A DNA stretch of 64,000 nt from Chromatiaceae bacterium (lineage in GTDB: Bacteria; Pseudomonadota; Gammaproteobacteria; Chromatiales; Chromatiaceae), in assembly GCA_016714645.1 (NCBI GenBank), contig JADKCI010000005.1, positions 372,001 through 436,000 on the forward strand, written 5' to 3'. Both the position numbers and the translations under genes were made by a program. The notes under the pieces were generated by a model, which saw nothing but the letters and a program-made list of their open reading frames with translations, had not been told where the DNA came from and ran no database searches. This document shows positions 8,281 to 17,697 of the stretch, piece after piece (position 1 is the first letter of the stretch; every line of letters starts with the position of its first letter).

Positions 8281-11200
8281 TTATGGCCCAGAAGAAACCG
8301 GATTTCCCGGCTCCAGCGGGTGATGCGCCGCATGCCCTCCTCGTGGCACCAGCCGCTTGAGCAGCCTGAGCAGGTCATCGACATAGGTAAAGACCACGGG
8401 GATGACCAGGAGACTCAGAAAGGTGGAGGTGATGAGCCCGCCGATGACGGCGATGGCCATGGGGGCCCGGAAGCTGGGCTCGGCGCCCAGCCCCAGGGCC
8501 ACCGGCAGCATGCCGGCGCCCATGGCTATCGTGGTCATGACGATGGGGCGGGCGCGTTTATGACAGGCATCCAAGATAGCCTGACGGCGCTCCATGCCGT
8601 GTTCCCGGCGGGCCACGATGGCATATTCCACCAACAGGATGGAATTCTTGGTCACGATGCCCATCAGCATGAGGACGCCAATGATGGAGGGCATGGAAAA
8701 GCTGTTGCCGGTCAGCAGCAGGGCCAGAAAGGCCCCGCCCAGGGACAGGGGTAGGGCGGCCAGGATGGAGAAGGGCTGCATGAAATCATGAAAGAGCAGG
8801 ACCAGTACCGCATAGATGCAGAGGACGCCAATGAGCATGGCGGTGCCAAAGGAGGCAAATAGTTCGGCCATGCGCTGGGCATCCCCCTGCTCAACCCGGC
8901 TCACCGTGGGCGGCAGGTCCTGGAGCGCCGGCAGGGCATTAGCCTCCGCCAGCACGGCGCCGAGTTGGCGTCCCCCTAGTTCCACGTCGATGCTGACATT
9001 GCGCATCCGGTCCACCCGATCGATCTGGGCCGGGCCACTCCCCATGCTCAGGCTGGCGACGGCGGACAGCGGCACCGACCCCACCTTAGCGGGGACGCGC
9101 AGCTGGGCGATGGCGTCAAGATCGGTGCGCAGGGCCCGGTCGAGGCGCACCCGGATGGGGATCTGCCGCTGGGGCAGGTTGAGTTTGGGCAGGTTGACCT
9201 TGAAGTCGCCGGAGGTCGCCACCCGCACCGCCCCGGCCAGGGCGGATGTGGTCACGCCCAGGTCCGCGGCGCGGGCGAAGTCCGGCCGGATCTGGATCTC
9301 GGGTCGCTGGAGGCTGGCGCCAGAGGTGACATTGCCCACCCCCTGGAGGGTACGCAGGTCCCGCTCGACGGCCTTGGCGGCGGCGGCAAGGGCGATGGGG
9401 TCATCGCTGGCCAGCGATACCTGCACCTTCTCGCCGGATTGGGCCGCGCCCACGGCGACCCGCACGCCGGTCAGGGCCCTCAGGCGCTCCCGCAGTTCCC
9501 GTTCCACCTGGGCCTGAGTCCGGTTCCGGTCATGGCGATGGACCAGCCGGAGGGTCAGGGTCGCCAGGCGCACGTCCTTGGCCCCGCCCATCGCCATGGG
9601 ACCCTGACCGGAGGTACTGCCAACAGCGGTGAAGATGCCCAGGATCTCCTCCATGGGCGCGATCAGGTCACGGGCCCGCTCCGCCGCCAACTGGGTGTCA
9701 TCCAGGGAGCTGCCGGGAGGCAGTTCCAGCTTGATGCTGGTCAGGCCCCGGTCCGCGGCAGGGACGAAGCCCTTGGGCAGCAGGGGCAGCAGTTGCATGG
9801 AGCCGATAAAGAAGAGGATGGCGGCCATGGCCGTGGTCTTGCGGTGATCCAGGCACCAGCGGGCGGTGGCCAGATAGCCGGTCATGATGAGGCTGTCGTG
9901 GTTGCCCTCCGGGTGGGCCCTGAGAAAATAGGCGGCCATCATGGGGGTCAGGAGGCGTGCCACCATGAGCGAGGCGACCACCGACACCGCGGCCGTGATG
10001 CCGAACTGGACGAAGAATTTGCCCGGCACCCCGCCCATGAAGGCCGTCGGCAGGAAGACCGCCACCAGGGTCAGGGTCGTGGCGATAACCGCCAGCCCGA
10101 TCTCGTCCGCCGCCTCCATGGCCGCCTGGAAGGGCGGCTTGCCCATGCGCAGGTGGCGCACGATGTTCTCGATCTCGACGATGGCGTCATCCACCAGGAT
10201 GCCCACCACCAGGGCCAGGGCCAGCAGGGTCAGGATGTTGAGACTGAACCCGAGCCATAGCATGGCCGCGAAGGTAGGGATGATGGAAAGTGGCAGGGCC
10301 ACGGCGGCGATCAGGGTCGCGCGCCAGTCCCGCAGGAACCAGAAGACCACCAGGATGGCGAGAAGCCCCCCCTCGTAGAGCAGCTCCATGGACCCCTGGT
10401 AATTATCCAGGACCGGATCCACGAGGTTGAAGGCCTCCTGGATGCGAACGTGGGGATGCAGAGTCTCCAGGCGCGCCACCGCCACCTGCACGGCCTGGGC
10501 GACCGCCACCTCGCTGGCCCCCCGGATACGGGTCACCTCGAAGGCCACCACGGGGGCCCCGTCCAGCAGGGCGCTGGAGCCGCGTTCCGCAAAGGAATCG
10601 CTCACGGTACCCAGGTCCCCCAGGCGCACCCGCCGCCCGTCCGCGAGGGGGATGATCAACTCCGCGATATCCCCCACCGTATCCACGGCGCCCAGACTGC
10701 GGACCGACTGGACGGCGCCACCAATATCCCCGCGGCCGCCAGAGGCATCCTGCTGGACCCGCTTCAACTGGGCGGAGATGGCCTCGGCGGTCACCCCCAG
10801 GGCCTGCATGCGGGCGCTGTCGAGATCAACATGGACCTCCCGGTCCACGCCGCCGACCCGCGCCACCTGGCCCACGCCCTTGACCGCCAGCAGGGCCTTG
10901 CCGACCTCATTGTCCACGAACCAGGACAGGGCCTGCTCGTCCATCCGCTCCGAGGCCACCGTGTAGGTCACGATGGGCGAACCGGAGGTGGTGACCTTGG
11001 AGACCACCGGGTCCGTCATGTCCTGGGGCAGGTCGGCGCGCACGCTGTCCACGGCGTTGCGCACCTCATTCAGGGCTACCTCGGTATTCTTCTCGATCTG
11101 GAACTCGACCCGGATGGTGGCGCTGCCATCGCTCAGGGTGGTACGGATGTGTTCGATCCCCCCCAGGGAGGCGATTTTGTCCTCGATCTTGCGGGCGACC

Positions 11201-11385
11201 TCGGTCTCCAACTGCGCCGGGTCCGCCCCTTCCAGGCTGGCGGTGACGGTAATGGTGGGCAGTTCCACGTCCGGGAAGTTCTGAATCCCGAGGGCGTGAA
11301 AGCTCATCATCCCGATGATGGTCAGGAAGCCAAACAGCAGGATGGCCGGGACCGGATGGCGGATGGACCAGGCGGAGACGTTCAT
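8281..11385 (-). CDS. RND efflux transporter permease (HAE1/AcrB family)
   Basis: A 1034-residue inner-membrane proton-driven exporter. The sequence opens with the typical SIRHPVPAILLFGFLTIIG first helix, followed by a large periplasmic porter domain, a second transmembrane block and a second porter domain, giving 12 helices in all. TM4 carries the paired aspartates in VVGILVDDAIVEIENIV, which relay protons, and the second half has MGIVTKNSILLVEYAI. It overlaps the stop of the upstream adaptor gene by 4 bases, so the two are cotranscribed. Substrate cannot be read from the sequence. No outer-membrane channel gene is adjacent. Confidence 0.93.
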   Translation of the reverse strand: MNVSAWSIRHPVPAILLFGFLTIIGMMSFHALGIQNFPDVELPTITVTASLEGADPAQLETEVARKIEDKIASLGGIEHIRTTLSDGSATIRVEFQIEKNTEVALNEVRNAVDSVRADLPQDMTDPVVSKVTTSGSPIVTYTVASERMDEQALSWFVDNEVGKALLAVKGVGQVARVGGVDREVHVDLDSARMQALGVTAEAISAQLKRVQQDASGGRGDIGGAVQSVRSLGAVDTVGDIAELIIPLADGRRVRLGDLGTVSDSFAERGSSALLDGAPVVAFEVTRIRGASEVAVAQAVQVAVARLETLHPHVRIQEAFNLVDPVLDNYQGSMELLYEGGLLAILVVFWFLRDWRATLIAAVALPLSIIPTFAAMLWLGFSLNILTLLALALVVGILVDDAIVEIENIVRHLRMGKPPFQAAMEAADEIGLAVIATTLTLVAVFLPTAFMGGVPGKFFVQFGITAAVSVVASLMVARLLTPMMAAYFLRAHPEGNHDSLIMTGYLATARWCLDHRKTTAMAAILFFIGSMQLLPLLPKGFVPAADRGLTSIKLELPPGSSLDDTQLAAERARDLIAPMEEILGIFTAVGSTSGQGPMAMGGAKDVRLATLTLRLVHRHDRNRTQAQVERELRERLRALTGVRVAVGAAQSGEKVQVSLASDDPIALAAAAKAVERDLRTLQGVGNVTSGASLQRPEIQIRPDFARAADLGVTTSALAGAVRVATSGDFKVNLPKLNLPQRQIPIRVRLDRALRTDLDAIAQLRVPAKVGSVPLSAVASLSMGSGPAQIDRVDRMRNVSIDVELGGRQLGAVLAEANALPALQDLPPTVSRVEQGDAQRMAELFASFGTAMLIGVLCIYAVLVLLFHDFMQPFSILAALPLSLGGAFLALLLTGNSFSMPSIIGVLMLMGIVTKNSILLVEYAIVARREHGMERRQAILDACHKRARPIVMTTIAMGAGMLPVALGLGAEPSFRAPMAIAVIGGLITSTFLSLLVIPVVFTYVDDLLRLLKRLVPRGGHAAHHPLEPGNPVSSGP

Positions 11386-12548
11386 CGACCGGCGCTCGCG
11401 GACGACTCCTTCTCCGGGGGACCCAGGGCGTCCAGGGTCGCGGGCAGGGCCTCGACCCGCACCCGATCACCGTCGTTGAGGAAGGCCCCACCCGCCGCCA
11501 CGATCCGGGCTGTCGTATCCAGGCCGGACAGGATCTCGACCCGACCCTCGCCGCGCCGTCCGGTCTTGACCTTGCGCTGGGCAACCCGGTCCTCGGCCTG
11601 GATCTCGAACACAAAGCTGGAGCCATCGCGCAGAACCACCGCTGACTCGGGCAGGGTCAGGGCCTGGCTCGCCCCCACCCCGATCTGGCCCTGGGCGAAC
11701 ATACCGGGGCGCGCCGGACCGCCGATCGGGAGGTCCACATAAACCAGACCATAGCGGGTGATGGGGTCCAGGGTCGGGGATGGCATCCGCACCTGGCCGG
11801 TCACCGTCTCCCCACCCGGTAATCGGAGGTGGGCCTCCTGGCCAGGCTGGATTTGGGCGAGTTGCTCGGCGGTCACCTCCGCGCGCCACTCCACCCGCCC
11901 CTGACGCACCAGGCGGAACAACTCGGTGCCCACCTGGACCACGGTCCCCAGGGTGGCGCCCCGGCTGGAGATGACCCCATCGTCCACCGCCAGGACCTGC
12001 GTCTGCTGCAAACGGATCCGTTCCATTTCCCGGGCCGCCTCCGCCGCCGCCAGATTGGCCTTGGCGGCCTCCTCGGCGATCAGGTATTGGGTGATCTGCT
12101 GCTCGGACATGGCCCCCTTGTCCTTGACGTTGCGTGCCCGGTCGCCATTGGCCCGCGCCTCCGCCAGGGCGGCCCGGACCTGGGCTACCCGCGCCTCCTG
12201 CTGGTCCAGATCCGCCTTCACCGTATCCTGGTCCAGGACCGCCAGCACCTGGCCCAGATGAACCTTGTCCCCCACATCAACCGCCACCGCCATCACCCGC
12301 AGGCCACCGGTCCCGGCGGCGATGACGCCCTCCTGCCAGGCGAAGAGGCCGCCGCTCGCCGCGATCATCCGGGGCCAGTCCACCGTCTGGGGACTGACGA
12401 GATTCACGGCCAGGGCCGGATTAGGCGCGGACGTGGCCGCGGTCTTACCCACCTCCGGGTCGGCGCCGACCACTGGGAAGGCTGTCAGGGCGGCCACCAG
12501 GCCAGCCGCAACCAGGGTGATCGGCATCCAACCGGTCTTAGCTTTCAT
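11382..12548 (-). CDS. RND efflux periplasmic adaptor (membrane fusion protein)
   Basis: A 388-residue adaptor linking the RND pump to an outer-membrane channel. A signal peptide (PITLVAAGLVAALTAFPVVGA) is followed by a lipoyl/barrel-sandwich half (VGDKVHLGQVLAVLDQDTVKADLDQ), an alpha-helical coiled-coil hairpin rich in Ala/Gln/Glu (about 130-200), the second lipoyl half (VISSRGATLGTVVQVGTELFRLV) and beta-barrel/membrane-proximal domains. GGAG lies upstream of the ATG. Its gene precedes and overlaps the permease gene. Confidence 0.9.
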   Translation of the reverse strand: MKAKTGWMPITLVAAGLVAALTAFPVVGADPEVGKTAATSAPNPALAVNLVSPQTVDWPRMIAASGGLFAWQEGVIAAGTGGLRVMAVAVDVGDKVHLGQVLAVLDQDTVKADLDQQEARVAQVRAALAEARANGDRARNVKDKGAMSEQQITQYLIAEEAAKANLAAAEAAREMERIRLQQTQVLAVDDGVISSRGATLGTVVQVGTELFRLVRQGRVEWRAEVTAEQLAQIQPGQEAHLRLPGGETVTGQVRMPSPTLDPITRYGLVYVDLPIGGPARPGMFAQGQIGVGASQALTLPESAVVLRDGSSFVFEIQAEDRVAQRKVKTGRRGEGRVEILSGLDTTARIVAAGGAFLNDGDRVRVEALPATLDALGPPEKESSASAGR

Positions 12549-12702
12549 GCGGGTTCTCCCATGCTGGCCCGATTGGCGCGGGACCGAAACGACATCCCTG
12601 CGATGACAAGGCGATAATAATGCTGATGAGGCGGGAGACTTGATCCCGGAGATTCTGGGCTTAGGGATGCCCGCCCCGGGATGCCGGCCATGATCCAGCG
12701 GA

Positions 12703-13801
12703 TCAAAAACCGCTCTTCAGACTGGCCTCGATGAAGGGATCGAGATTGCCGTCGAGTACCGCCTGGGTATTAGCGGTTTCCAGATTGGTGCGCAAGTCCT
12801 TGATCCGAGACTGGTCGAGGACATAGGAGCGGATCTGGCTGCCCCAGCCGATATCGGACTTGGTGTCCTCGACCGCCTGCTGCGTCTCGCGCCGCTTCTG
12901 CATCTCCAGTTCATAGAGCTTGGCCTTGAGCTGTTTCATGGCCTGATCCTTGTTCTTATGCTGGGAGCGGTCGTTCTGACACTGGGTGACCAGGCCCGTG
13001 GGCAGATGGGTCAGGCGCACGGCGGATTCGGTGCGGTTGACGTGCTGGCCACCGGCGCCGCTGGCGCGATAGACATCCACCCGCAGGTCCGCGGGATTGA
13101 TGTCGATCTGCACCGTGTCGTCGATCTCCGGCGAGACGAAGACGGCGGCGAAGGAGGTATGGCGCCGATTGCCGGAGTCGAAGGGGGACTTGCGCACCAG
13201 GCGGTGGACGCCCGTCTCGGTGCGGAGCCAGCCAAAGGCGTAATCGCCCTCGAAGCGGATGGTGGCGGACTTGATACCGGCGACCTCGCCGGGCGAGACC
13301 TCCATCAGGTCCGTCTTGAAGCCGCGGCGCTCGCCCCAGCGCAGGTACATGCGCAAGAGCATCTCCGCCCAGTCCTGGGCCTCCGTGCCGCCGGAACCGG
13401 ACTGGACGTCGAGGAAGGCATTGTTGGCGTCCATGGGCCCCGCGAACATGCGCCGGAACTCCAGATTCGCCACCTGGCGTTCGAAGTCCACCAGGTCGGC
13501 GGCCACCGAATCCACCGTCGCCTCGTCGCCCTCGTCCACCGCCATGGCCAGCAGGTCGGTGGCGTCGGCGAGGCCCGCCTCCATGCGGTCGATGGTCTCG
13601 ACCACCAGTTCCAGCCCCGCCCGCTCCCGGCCCAGGGTCTGGGCCCGGTCCGGATCATTCCAGACCTTGGGATCCTCGAGTTCCAGCCGGACCTCGGTCA
13701 GGCGCTCCTGCTTGTTTTCATAGTCAAAGATACCCCCTAAGGGACGCTACGCGGCCCTTGAGGTCATTGATTGCGCCCACGATGGGATTGATGTCCTGCA
13801 T
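12703..13801 (-). CDS. prfB: Peptide chain release factor 2 (RF2), with programmed +1 frameshift
   Basis: RF2 releases peptides at UGA and UAA. The gene is read as 25 codons from ATG 13801 (opening MQDINPIVGAINDLKGRVAS), an in-frame TGA at 13726-13724, then the remaining 340 codons in the +1 frame, giving 365 residues, the same length as E. coli RF2. The main frame has the stop-recognition SPF tripeptide in RKSPFDSGNRRHTSF and the GGQ catalytic motif in SGAGGQHVNRTES. The frameshift signal AGGGGG-TAT-CTT-TGA-C is intact, so this is autoregulation and not a mutation. A shorter unshifted frame from 13605 would lose the N-terminal domain. Confidence 0.97.
13723..13738 (-). promoter_or_regulatory. 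prfB programmed +1 frameshift site
   Basis: On the minus strand the sequence is AGGGGGTATCTTTGAC. The internal Shine-Dalgarno AGGGGG lies three bases before the slippery CTT codon, followed by the UGA stop and C, the poor termination context used for RF2 autoregulation in E. coli. When RF2 is scarce the ribosome slips from CUU to UUU and reads on. Every element of the known signal is present at the known spacing. Confidence 0.97.
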
Positions 13802-13960
13802 GTCAGCCTCCAGGCCGGGAAAACCTGGCATTTTAGCCGATCCAGGACCCTCGGGCGGAAGATTCCTAAGATCTTACGAGGCCTGCTCCACCGCCAGGGC
13901 TTGCCGCGGGTGAGCGCTGCACCCGGAGATCTGGCGCTAGGGCTGCCGGCTTTCTTGCCC

Positions 13961-15364
13961 TCAAAGCGAGGTGTAATTGATACCGGCCCGGCTCGTATCG
14001 TCAACCATGGTATGCAGGTCGCGATGCTGGGTTTCCCTGCTGAGCAGAAGGGCTATGAAGGTCATGCCCGCGAGCATGACCAGATAGAGCCCGACGGCCC
14101 CGGCACCGTAGTCCCGGGCCAGCCAGGCGGCGACAAAGGGGGTCAGGGCGGCGCCTAGGATAGAGGAGAAATTGTAGGCAACCCCAGAACCGCTATAACG
14201 ACGATTGGTCGGAAACAGTTCCGGCAGCAAGGCGGACATGGGACCGAAGGTCAGTCCCATCAGCGCCATGCCGATACTCAGAAATGTCAGCATGAGCCAT
14301 TGATTGGCCTCCCCGCCCGTCCGCATAACCTCGGGGGCCAGGAACCAACCGAAGGAAAAACCGAAGAGGATGATTCCGGCCGTCACCACTAGCAGGAAGG
14401 CGCGGCGGCCAAAGCGATCGGCGAGGTGGCCCGAGAGGGGGATCATGGCCGCGAACCAGAGGACCGAAATGAGCTGCAGGATGAGGAAATCACGATAGCC
14501 AATGCCAAGAAATCCCAACCTGACGCTCCCAATGGCGTAGGACAGGATCCAGGTGGTCATCAGATAGAAGAGCCCATAGGTGGCGAGCATGATGAAGGTG
14601 CCGAGAATCAACTCCTTGTAATCATGACGAAAGAGCTTCACCAGGGGAAACTTAAGTTTCTCGCCACGCTCGACGGCGTGGGCAAAGACCGGCGTCTCCC
14701 GCAGCTTGAGCCGCACATAAAGCCCCACCAGTACCATAAGAATCGAGAGCAGGAAGGGGATGCGCCAGCCCCAGACCAGGAAGGGGTCGTCCAGGCTGGT
14801 CGCCTTGGAATCGTAGTTAAACCAAAAGGTCAGGAGCAGAAAGAAGCCATTGGCGAGGATGAAGCCAAAAGGGGCGCCGAGTTGGGGCCACATCGCCGCC
14901 TGGGCCCGCTTGCCCTTCTCCGCGGTTTCCGTAGCAAGGAGGGCCGCCCCGGACCATTCACCGCCCAGCCCCAAACCCTGACAGAAACGCAACAGGGCCA
15001 GCAAGGCCGGGGCGAACAGGCCGATCTGGTGATAGGTCGGCAGGAGGCCGATGGCAAAGGTCGCCAATCCCATGAGGAGCAGAGAGCCCAGCAAGGTCGC
15101 CTTGCGGCCAGCGCGATCGCCAAAATGACCGAAGAGGAGCGAGCCAATGGGGCGCGCCACAAAGGCCACGCCAAAGGTAGCCATGGAGGCCAGGAGCGCC
15201 GTGCTGCCGTCCCCCGCTGGAAAAAACAGCAGGGGAAACACCGATACCGCCGCCGTCGCGTAGATGTAAAAGTCGAAGAACTCGATAGTGGTGCCAACGG
15301 TGCTGGCAATGATGATGCGGTGGCGCGGCGTTTCAAATTCGTTGGTAGCCAAGTTCGTTCCCAA
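13961..15364 (-). CDS. MFS transporter, metabolite:H+ symporter (MHS) family
   Basis: A 467-residue permease with 12 predicted transmembrane helices. The N-terminal IIIASTVGTTIEFFDFYIYA and the TM2-TM3 loop FGHFGDRAGRKATLL are characteristic of the MHS subfamily (ProP, ShiA, KgtP-like). TM4-TM5 carries FCQGLGLGGEWSGAALL. Substrates in this family include shikimate, alpha-ketoglutarate, proline and betaine; which applies here is not visible. It stands alone between prfB and a UspA gene, with a 333-bp upstream gap. Confidence 0.88.
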   Translation of the reverse strand: MGTNLATNEFETPRHRIIIASTVGTTIEFFDFYIYATAAVSVFPLLFFPAGDGSTALLASMATFGVAFVARPIGSLLFGHFGDRAGRKATLLGSLLLMGLATFAIGLLPTYHQIGLFAPALLALLRFCQGLGLGGEWSGAALLATETAEKGKRAQAAMWPQLGAPFGFILANGFFLLLTFWFNYDSKATSLDDPFLVWGWRIPFLLSILMVLVGLYVRLKLRETPVFAHAVERGEKLKFPLVKLFRHDYKELILGTFIMLATYGLFYLMTTWILSYAIGSVRLGFLGIGYRDFLILQLISVLWFAAMIPLSGHLADRFGRRAFLLVVTAGIILFGFSFGWFLAPEVMRTGGEANQWLMLTFLSIGMALMGLTFGPMSALLPELFPTNRRYSGSGVAYNFSSILGAALTPFVAAWLARDYGAGAVGLYLVMLAGMTFIALLLSRETQHRDLHTMVDDTSRAGINYTSL

Positions 15365-15697
15365 TCAGAAGGAGGCATGGTGATGGCGGGTCGAGGCCAA
15401 CGGTCATTCAATCCCCGGGGGTCCCGCCGGGGGACAGTCTAGGTCAAGCCGGGGATGAGGGCCACCCGTCGAGCATGGCGCTGGTGTCCCTCAAGTACGT
15501 GGCCATGATCGAAATTTCTGGTCAGTCACCCAGTGATAGTTTCCCGGCGTTGGGGGCTTCTGTTCCGGGAAATGGTTTTCATTTGGATGCTACGCAACGC
15601 CCAAAGCGCCACTGAATTCTTCCGTATTCCCAGCAATCTCGTGGCGGAACTGGGAACCCAGGTAGAAATCTGATACCACTTCCTCGGTAAGGCCACA
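15365..15697. other. 333-bp intergenic stretch, possible 28-residue ORF
   Basis: This lies between the MFS permease start and the UspA stop. It should carry the permease promoter, though no clear -10/-35 pair is visible. A tiny plus-strand frame at 15587-15673 (ATG to TGA) encodes a 28-residue peptide ending ATEFFRIPSNLVAELGTQVEI, which looks like real protein sequence, perhaps a fragment of a larger gene. No strong ribosome site precedes it. I see nothing else in the interval. Confidence 0.35.
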
Positions 15698-16126
15698 CTA
15701 TTTGACGAGCGTCACCGGTATTTGGGTACCATGGATGACATCGGTGGCAACCGAGCCCATGAGAATGTGCTTGAGCCCGGTCCGGCCATGGGTGCCCATG
15801 ACAATGAAGTCGCAGCCATGCTCCACGGCGTAGTGGGTGATGGCCTCGGCCACCTGGCCTTCACCGACCAATACCTCGTAACGATAGGGTATGCCGGCGG
15901 CGTCGAGCAGGGCACGGCAGGCCCGCAACTCCTCCTCCCCCTCGTGGCGCTGCATATCGGCGATCTCCTCGGCGGTGAGGAAACGGCGCACCTCCCAGGA
16001 TTCGATGGGGGGGCGGACGTGGAGCAGATGGATCTCCGGGGGGGCCTCCGGGTGGATAAGCTTCAGAACATGCGCGACGGCTCGCGTCGAACTCTCCGAT
16101 CCGTCAACGGGTAACAAGCATTTCAT
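15698..16126 (-). CDS. Universal stress protein, UspA family
   Basis: A 142-residue single-domain Usp protein. The N-terminal strand MKCLLPVDGSESSTRAVAHVL contains the conserved Asp, and the C-terminal ATP-binding motif GTHGRTGLKHILMGSVATDV fits G-2X-G-9X-G-(S/T), so ATP binding is expected. Proteins of this type are cytoplasmic and accompany stress or transport functions. The upstream gene on the same strand, a membrane carrier, ends five bases before this ATG, so the two are likely cotranscribed. Confidence 0.92.
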   Translation of the reverse strand: MKCLLPVDGSESSTRAVAHVLKLIHPEAPPEIHLLHVRPPIESWEVRRFLTAEEIADMQRHEGEEELRACRALLDAAGIPYRYEVLVGEGQVAEAITHYAVEHGCDFIVMGTHGRTGLKHILMGSVATDVIHGTQIPVTLVK

Positions 16127-16130
16127 GGGT

Positions 16131-17583
16131 TCAACACTCCGACGCTACGCCCGAGGGGCTAGTGATTGCTGGGAGGAATTGGCAGGACCCGGCCGCCTGT
16201 CCAACCCGGCTACCTGCCTCGGCTGGCGTGGTGGCGACCTGCGGTTGCCACCCCAGGGTCAGCATCAAGGCCAGGAACCCGATGACATAGGCCAGGGCCA
16301 CGTGCCAGCCGTGGGTTAGCCAGGCACCGACAGACTTGGCCTGGGGATAGAGATTGGAGAGCGCCACGCCAGCGGAGCTGCCAAACCAGATCATGGAACC
16401 GCCAAAGCCCACCGCGTAGGCCAGCATGCCCCAGTCAAAACCACCCTGCTTCAGCGCCAGGGCGGTCAGCGGAATATTGTCGAAAACCGCGGACACGAAG
16501 CCCAGGGACAGGGCCGAATACCAGGAGGCGGGTGGCAGGCGCTCCACGGGCATCATGGAGGCGCACATCACCAGGGACAACAGGAAGATACTGCCCTTGA
16601 TAGCCTCCGGCAACAGGCTCCACGCCGGCCGGCGGATGCCCTGGGTGGCGAGAATGACAACCCACACCGCCACCCCGAGGAAGGGGAAGCGATCCGCCAG
16701 ATCTTTGAAATGGAGATTGACCAGGACGTTGGCGGCAATGGCGATCACCAGGATCAGGGCAACGATCCCTACCCGTGCCCAATCCACATGGGTGCCTTCC
16801 GGTATTTCCCGTACCACCGGCTGATAGCGGTGCTGCTGGATGGCGGCGGGAATGCCAAAGACCACCAGGGCCACACCGGCCGCCACGTAGGCAGACAGGA
16901 CATCCAGGGGGGAAATGCCGGAGATCCACATCATGGTCGTCGTCGTATCGCCCACCACGCTGCCCGAGCCGCCGGCGTTGGAGGCGGCGACGATAGCGGC
17001 CAGATAGCCGATATGAACCCGGTAGCGGAAGACCCCGGCGGCAATGGTGCCGCCGATGAGGGCGGCGGCAATGTTGTCCAGGAAACTCGACAGTACGAAA
17101 ATCATGACCAGCAGCACAAAGCCGCCGAGCCAGCCCTCCGGCAGAAACCGTGGCAAGAGTTGGGGGATATGGCTATCTTCGAAATGGCGGGCTAGCAAGG
17201 CGAAGCCGAGCAAGAGCCCCAGCAGATTGGTGAGCAACACCCATTCGTGGCCCAGGTGGGTGACAAGCCCCCACCCCCGGCCCGGCCGCGAATCCCGTAA
17301 ATATCAGCTTGAAGACGACAATGACTGCCAGCCCGCCCAGTGCCACCAGGAGGGTGTGGTTATGAAAAAGGGCGACGCCCAGCAGAGTCACCGCGAATAG
17401 GATGAATTCCACGGGGGTGCAGAATTGGATCAGGCTGGGCTGGTAGCCACCTTCGGTAGCGAACAGGAGACCGGGTAGGAGGAGCAGGGGCAGGGGGGCG
17501 AGCAACTGGATCCCGCGCGAGGTAAAGGGGCGGCGACCCGGGTTCCCGGAGTCAGGGTGGCTGGCCGATACAAGGCGGGTCAT
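16131..17583 (-). pseudogene. NhaD/citrate-transporter-type ion carrier, frameshifted
   Basis: Two consecutive frames together give one membrane carrier of the ion-transporter superfamily. The first part (ATG 17583; signal-like LLAPLPLLLLPGLLFA, then FCTPVEFILFAVTLLGVALF) runs to FKLIFTGFAAGPGVG. The second continues GLVTHLGHEWVLLTNLLGLL from about 17272, with NAGGSGSVVGDTTTTMMW and VFDNIPLTALALKQGGFDWG, hallmarks of the NhaD/ArsB/citrate group. The shift falls in a G-rich run (GGGGGTGGGGGC on the minus strand) and one surplus G would explain it. It may be a sequencing error or a recent null mutation. The ion moved is unknown. It lies directly upstream of uspA on the same strand. Confidence 0.75.
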
Positions 17584-17697
17584 GGTAGGGGTCCTGGTAA
17601 GGAATATCACGGATAAGCTCGAAACGGTACAAGGGGCTTCAGCCATCCCGTGACCTCGACCCGCGTTTTGTAATGCCGAAAGGGTTGGCGTCAGATC

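Noticed and set aside
10450..11742. 430-codon plus-strand open frame
   Set aside because: It lies wholly opposite the RND permease and adaptor genes, is Gly/His/Gln-rich without any domain, and is a shadow of high-GC coding.
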